A stretch of 64,000 nucleotides of DNA from the NCBI GenBank assembly GCA_019055375.1, contig JAHQIW010002017.1:496001-560000 (forward strand). The letters run 5' to 3'. The notes beneath the pieces were generated by a model. It saw only the letters and a list, made by a program, of their open reading frames with translations, did no database searches and had not been told where the DNA came from. This document shows, piece by piece, positions 59,510-64,000 of the stretch. Numbering within the stretch: the first letter of the stretch is position 1; every line of letters begins with the position of its first letter. Made by a program: the position numbers and the translations under genes. This DNA is from Parelaphostrongylus tenuis (taxonomy: Eukaryota > Nematoda > Chromadorea > Rhabditida > Metastrongylidae).

Positions 59510-60160
59510 GTTACATGGCCGTTTTCTGGATGAGTCCTTCTTATAACGCTACAGTGAAAGGAAAACATTTATGTTTCACACGCATATTTCATGCAAAACA
59601 GAGCTCTTTCTTCAATAGTTATTTGATAGAGTGAGACTCAATGATTCCAAGTTGTGCTGATTGTCTGGAAAGATCGTTTCTCTGCGGTGCAGCAGGGTAA
59701 CTAAGATTGATTCACATGGACGGGCATCTGTTTTTCGGATGATCTACGAGCTGAGAGAGGGGAGCAGGAGTTGCGAGGGAGGGAGGGGGGGGGGGGGGAG
59801 GGGCGAAGGGGGAAGCTGCGCGCGGTTTCAACACGGCGATCAATCCATGGCGCTTAGGCGCTTCATGTGTAAAGCACAGACTTGTTATTTCGTTTCGGAT
59901 TTTGCTCTGCTTTAAGAGGAATTTCGGATAAAACATATGACTCTGATACTACACGATTTCCTCTACACGTTCACATACTTTTCGTGCTTCCAGGGAAATA
60001 CTGGTCAAAGTGCGTGGCCGATTTGATGCTTAACTTTATTCTGAATTTTACAGCATTACAGAAGGGTTTTTTATTTTTTCAAAAAACAACCACGCAGCGC
60101 AAAAACCAGAAATTCAACTTTCTAACGATTACTAACACCTTACGGAAGGTTCTTGTTCAA
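59510..60160. repeat. Diverged repeat of about 170 bp plus poly(G) tract
   Basis: Contains TTCTTATAACGCTACAGTG, then TATGTTTCACACGCATATTT, and an inverted unit near 60050-60110. A guanine-rich run at 59778-59810 interrupts it. The Gly/Arg-rich and Pro-rich frames here come from the poly(G) run. Confidence 0.45.
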
Positions 60161-60184
60161 CAAAAGGATCGTTTTTTCGATATG

Positions 60185-60310
60185 CCTGGTAATCATTTTT
60201 TGAGCCACGCATGTCAGTGGTCTACTAAGGAGGGCTTACTTATAAAGCCCGTACAACGCTCCGTGTTCGGTGATAATTTCATTGGACATAGAGTGCAAAA
60301 CGTTCGTCGC
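60185..60310 (+). mobile_element. Family R2 arm, diverged
   Basis: Contains CATTTTTTGAGCCACGCATG, then GTCTACTAAGG and CGTGTTCGGTGAT in R2 order. Inverted matter with CTGACAGACCATTGACATG at about 60437-60460 may be the other arm. Confidence 0.45.
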
Positions 60311-61044
60311 CGCTAACTCTTAGTGTGGGGACTGGAGCACCCACATAGGATTGGCAAAAGACCAGAAAGAACTGCCCGAATGGCGAGATCGCAAGATCGA
60401 AACACGTATATCGGGCTCTATAAATCAGCCCTCTCTGACAGACCATTGACATGAGTGGCTCAAAAAAAGACTACCTGGCATATTGAAATTTGAGCTGTGG
60501 TCTCAAGAAAACACTCGAAACGAAGGAACGTTTTTTCTCATTCCGTGCTACCAAACGCAAAAGAACCTAGATCGATTTTTCAAAACTCACATCAAACGTC
60601 ACTGTGGTGTCCTTGCCAAGTTCGACGTTCCTTTTAGGGCCCATAAGCTCGTCGAGCATCGCGGCCATCGCGTTCCGCGCCGACATCGCTTAAATATGCT
60701 ACTCTATTCTTTTTAATGGATGCATCATCAAAGAGCATCAGGATGCCCACAGGATGGACAATGAAAGATGACAATTATCGCAATGATAACAACATAACAA
60801 CAATTATTCTAAGTTTCATCGTCTAAAGAGAAATAACATACAACGAAAAGAAAACATTACCCCTATAAAAGAGCGACTTTCACTGAATTCTGGCATATAA
60901 ACTGGAACATAGGAAACTTCTCAATCATTTCTGGCTTCGAAAACTTCAACTTGAAAAAGTATAATCAACTTAGCGAAAGTCTTGAACATAAGATTTTGTG
61001 AGACAAATTCCACCTAAGAGAATTGAGTGGTGAGCAAAAACACG

Positions 61045-61116
61045 GCCTCAGGCGGAAATCGAACCCGCGTTTCATCCTGACCGGGGACGCGTGCTCTACC
61101 ACTACACCACCGAGGC
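61045..61116 (-). mobile_element. tRNA-like sequence, family A, copy 3
   Basis: 72 nt, minus strand: GCCTCGG acceptor start, A-box TGGTGTAGTGGTAG, CGTCCCCGG anticodon arm, T arm GCGGGTTCGATTTCC. The tail GTGTTTTTGCTCACCACTC is adjacent, and the 5' flank with ATTGAGATGTTGAAGAATGA follows at 61130-61160. Confidence 0.6.
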
Positions 61117-61461
61117 ACGCTTGCCCGACCACTCATTCTTCAACATCTCAATGTTACAAATCCCACTTTGTTAGAGTTCGACAACTCTCTGAAAAAGGCG
61201 GGGAAGGGAGAAGAGAGCAAATACGGAAGAAACACTGTCTACGTTCTACTGACTGGAAAACCAAGATAAAGTTCCAAATGGGGATATTCAGGGAGGGGAA
61301 AAGTCTTGGAATGAAAAGCCCGGAACCCTATAACGAAGTTACACTAGACGTTATTTCACAAGCAACGCAACTGTACAACGGATTGTCGTAAACAAGAAAA
61401 GATCAATTGGACTTCATTTATTCACCGCCTTTTGCGGTGGTATGGTCTTTTAATTGCCCAA

Positions 61462-61602
61462 TAATGTAGAGTGCTGTGCAAAAACCTTTGCGTCAGCCGC
61501 GATTCGAACCCAGATCTCTCTTTCCGGAAGCGTATGCTAAGAGTGAGATCTGGGTTCGAATCCCGGCTGACGCAAATGTTTTTGCACAGCACTCTACATT
61601 AT
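61462..61602. mobile_element. Near-perfect palindrome made of a tRNA 3' half, family B, copy 1
   Basis: The left arm AGTGCTGTGCAAAAAC, then GCGTCAGCCG and TCGAACCCAGATCTC, is mirrored by AGATCTGGGTTCGA, CGGCTGACGC and GTTTTTGCACAGCACT. Each arm contains the T arm and acceptor 3' strand of a tRNA-like sequence. The loop TTCCGGAAGCGTATGC corresponds to the anticodon region, so the fold is two back-to-back tRNA 3' halves with tails. Confidence 0.75.
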
Positions 61603-61982
61603 TGGATATATTACATGAAAAAAAAACGTTCTTTCAAACTCTGATCAGAAGGACAGTTCGTGAGACAAAGGCCACCATTTTGTTGGAGTTCGACAACTCT
61701 CTGGAAAGGCGGGGAAGGAAGAAGAGAGAGAGAAAAACGGGGAGAAACAATGCTTACGTTCGATCGACTGGGGAACTAAAAATAAAGTTCCGAATGGGGA
61801 TTTTCAGGGAGGGGAAAAGCCATGGAATGAAAAGCCTAGAACCGTATAACGAAGCTACACTAGGCGTTATTTCACAAGCAATGCAATTGTACAGCGGATT
61901 GTCGTAAACAAGAGAAGATCAATCGGAATTCATTTGATTGACCGCCTTTTGCGGTGGTATGGTCTTATAATATGTCAAATAA

Positions 61983-62122
61983 TATCGAGTGCTGTATAAA
62001 AAACATTTGCGTCAGCCGGTATTCGAACCCAGATCTCACTCTTTCCGGAAGCGTATGCTAAGAGTGAGATCTGGGTTCGAATCCCGGCTGACGCAAATGT
62101 TTCTGCACAGCACTCTACATTA
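61983..62122. mobile_element. tRNA-half palindrome, family B, copy 2
   Basis: Same structure as the palindrome at 61462-61602, 520 bp upstream, with the left arm slightly changed (GAGTGCTGTATAAAAAACAT). The arms again meet at TTCCGGAAGCGTATGCTAAG. Confidence 0.75.
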
Positions 62123-63009
62123 TTAAGTATATTATAAGAAAAAAAAGTTCTTTCAAACTCTGATCAGAGGGGCAGTTCGTAAGACAAAGCCTACCATTTC
62201 GCTGGAGTTCGACAACTCTCCGGAAAAACGGGAGGAAAGAAGGAAGGGCAACGACGAGGAGAAATACCGCTTACGTTCGACCGAGCGGCTAAAACCAGGA
62301 ATAAAGTTCTGAATAAGGATTTCCCAGGCAAGAGAAAAGTCGTGGATTGAAGAGCCCAAGGATCCTACAACGAATTTACAATGAACGTTATTTTACAAGC
62401 AAAGCAATTGTACAGCGGATTGTCGTAAAGAAGAAAACTCTAACTTCAACTAGTAGGAAAGTTTGTGAGACAAAGCTCATCATTTCGCTGGAGTTCGACA
62501 ACTCTCCGGGGCAAACGGGGAGGAAAGAAAGAAGGGCAGCGAGGAGAAATATCGCTTACGTTCGACCGAGCGGCAAAACCCAAGATTAGAGTTCTGAATA
62601 AAAATTCATCATGCAGAGGAAAAGTCGTGGATCGAGGAGTCCAAGGGACCCTACAACGAATTTATAATGGACGTTATTTTACAAGCAGCGCAATTGTACA
62701 GCGGACTGCTGTAAACGAAGTAAGATTTTTCTTTCAAACTCTCATATAGGAGGACAGCTTGTGAGATTAAGGCTATCATTTCATTAAAGCTTGACAACCG
62801 CACGAAGGGGGAAAGGGGAGGGATGTCGGAAATGGGGAGGGAAGGTCGGTTCTACTCGATCGATTGGAAAGATCAAGGCTCAACTTTTGAGCAATATTTA
62901 CTGGGAAAATGAAAAGTAGAGGATTGGAAAAGCCTCCAAAACTCCTACATCTCGCATCAGACGCTATTCTACAAGCAACGCAATTGTACAGCGGCCAGTC
63001 GCAGACAAA

Positions 63010-63470
63010 AAGGTCTCTCTCTCTCTGTCTCTCTCTCTTTCTCTCCGTCTCAGTCTCTGTCTCTGTCTCTGTCGCTCTCTCTTTCTGTCTCTGTCTCTCT
63101 CCCTGTCTCTCTCTGTCTCTCTCCCTGTTTCTCTGTGTCTCTGTTCCTGTTCCTGTCTCTGTCTCTGTCTCTCTCCCTGTCTCTCTCTGTCTCTGTTTTT
63201 CTCGCTGTCTCTGTTTCTCTCCCTGTCTCTCTCGCTGTCTCTGTCTCTCTCCCTGTCTCTCTCTGCCTATCTCTCGCTCCGTCTATGTCTCTCTCTGCCT
63301 ATCTCTCGCTCCGTCTCTGTCTCTGTCTCTCTCCCTGTCTCTGTCTCTGTCTTTCTCGCTGTCTCTCTTTCTCCCTGTCTCTGTCTCTCTCCCTGTCTCT
63401 CTCTCTGCCCATCTCTCGCTCCGTCTCTGTCTCTCTCTTCCTCTCCCTGCTTCACTCTCCCTCTCGCAGT
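63010..63470. repeat. (CTCTGT/CTCTCC)n microsatellite
   Basis: About 460 bp of polypyrimidine repeat with six-base periodicity. The 191-codon Leu/Ser/Val frame through it (62909-63484) is a repeat by-product, as are the Arg/Glu-rich frames opposite. Confidence 0.95.
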
Positions 63471-63848
63471 GGAACACTCCTTGACGGAGGAGAACTAAAT
63501 GAGGAAATCGTCTTATAAACGCTTGAAATTATAGGTGATTACTAAGTTTATGATTGAATGCGATTTTGACTCGAGTTCTTTAAGAAATCCTCCAAAGAAA
63601 GAGCTGACAGATTAATGAGGTTGAGGCTGAAAAAGTCAATCACTTGCTCGCCTTTAGTCGGTTTCTCAAGAAAAAGATATGATCTAACTTTTTGAGCACT
63701 CCTCTTACCACGACAAATCTCCAAATAACTCGTACTAATTGAGTGAGTATAACTAGTACTCGAAATTTCTATTAATTTGACTGCATTTATCGCAGTGTGA
63801 TGATGTTTCGTATATACCTAAGAGAATTGAGTGGTGAGCAAAAACACA

Positions 63849-63920
63849 GCCTCGGGCGGGAATTGAACCCGCGTTTCATCCTATCCGGGGGCGCGTGCTC
63901 TACCACTGCGCCGCCCAGGC
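63849..63920 (-). mobile_element. tRNA-like sequence, family A, copy 4
   Basis: 72 nt, same orientation as copy 3, with GCGGGTTCAATTCCCGCC T arm and GGCGCAGTGGTAGAGC A-box region. The family flank continues to the window end (GAGCCACCAACCTCTAACAC), matching the flank seen at 6490-6600. Confidence 0.6.
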
Positions 63921-64000
63921 ACGTTTGCCCGACCATTCATTCTTCAGCATCTCTATGTTAGCTATGAGCCACCAACCTCTAACACTAAATCAGTTGAGCT

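Larger units (their letters stand above)
61165..63005 (+). repeat. Five imperfect tandem units of about 270-330 bp
   Basis: Units start near 61165, 61648, 62170, 62460 and 62735. Each carries GAGTTCGACAACTCTC or a variant, a purine-rich GGGGA/GGAAGAAG block, TACGTTC..TCGA, and ends CAATTGTACAGCGGATTGTC. The first three are separated by the family B palindromes. The frames at 61476-61907 and 62465-62749 run through this array and are not supported as genes. Confidence 0.7.

Noticed and set aside
61165..63005. CRISPR-like array
   Set aside because: Units are about 300 bp, imperfect and without short unique spacers. The genome is eukaryotic.
62909..63484. 191-codon open frame rich in Leu, Ser, Val and Cys
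   Set aside because: It is a read-through of a CTCTGT-type microsatellite. The opposite strand gives equally long Arg/Glu frames.
6250..63920. Functional tRNA genes
   Set aside because: Cloverleaves can be drawn, but the anticodon loop starts CC instead of CU, the apparent anticodon GGA conflicts with the lack of a long variable arm, and copies are embedded in inverted repeats.

Overview
The window looks like nuclear DNA of a nematode, most likely a repeat-rich clade V (strongylid, hookworm-like) parasite. It is AT-rich. The genes consist of short exons (60-300 bp) with nematode-style acceptors (TTTCAG, TTTTAG) and introns of 50 bp to several kb packed with repeats. There are no operon-like prokaryotic features, and no open reading frame over about 200 codons that is not low-complexity. 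The species assignment is an inference from gene content and architecture.

Four protein genes can be read exon by exon with matching splice phases. (1) A plus-strand metallo-beta-lactamase protein of the MBLAC1/SWIP-10 family has its catalytic part at 14528-19368; phase-compatible upstream exons at 5697-10019 add Thr-rich linkers and a lustrin-type Cys-rich module. (2) Mitochondrial malonyl-CoA:ACP transacylase (MCAT) lies on the minus strand at 32749-22009, with nine exons and a 5.3-kb first intron. (3) ADP-dependent glucokinase (ADPGK) lies on the minus strand at 42713-34771, about a dozen exons, first exon not found. (4) A LUC7L3-type U1 snRNP-associated splicing protein lies on the minus strand at 58413-52092, first exon not found and its RS tail split off by a 3.5-kb intron. 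Two further gene fragments are supported by splicing but unrecognised: a plus-strand gene at 32689-34455, head-to-head with MCAT and tail-to-tail with ADPGK, and a plus-strand 3' end at 50281-50615. A weak minus-strand actin-related candidate sits at about 51493-50925.

The genes are unrelated housekeeping or neuronal functions and do not form a pathway. MCAT, ADPGK and the LUC7L3 homologue each carry one single-base frameshift inside otherwise perfectly conserved, phase-consistent exons. This points to uncorrected consensus errors rather than three independent pseudogenes.

The rest is repeats. The most striking is a superfamily of tRNA-derived elements that share a short 3' tail and repeatedly occur as inverted pairs or near-perfect palindromes (6.2-6.7, 29.6-30.2, 38.3-38.6, 46.3, 55.1, 61.0-62.1 and 63.8 kb). 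Others are a second tRNA-headed SINE family (7 copies), long-arm foldback elements (11.1, 16.9, 17.5, 28.6 kb and others), internally deleted mariner MITEs, Penelope-like remnants with a hammerhead-like core, a strongly diverged repeat with a period of about 170 bp spread over many introns, and microsatellites. The 61.0-63.9 kb interval is a composite array of tRNA palindromes alternating with about 300-bp units.
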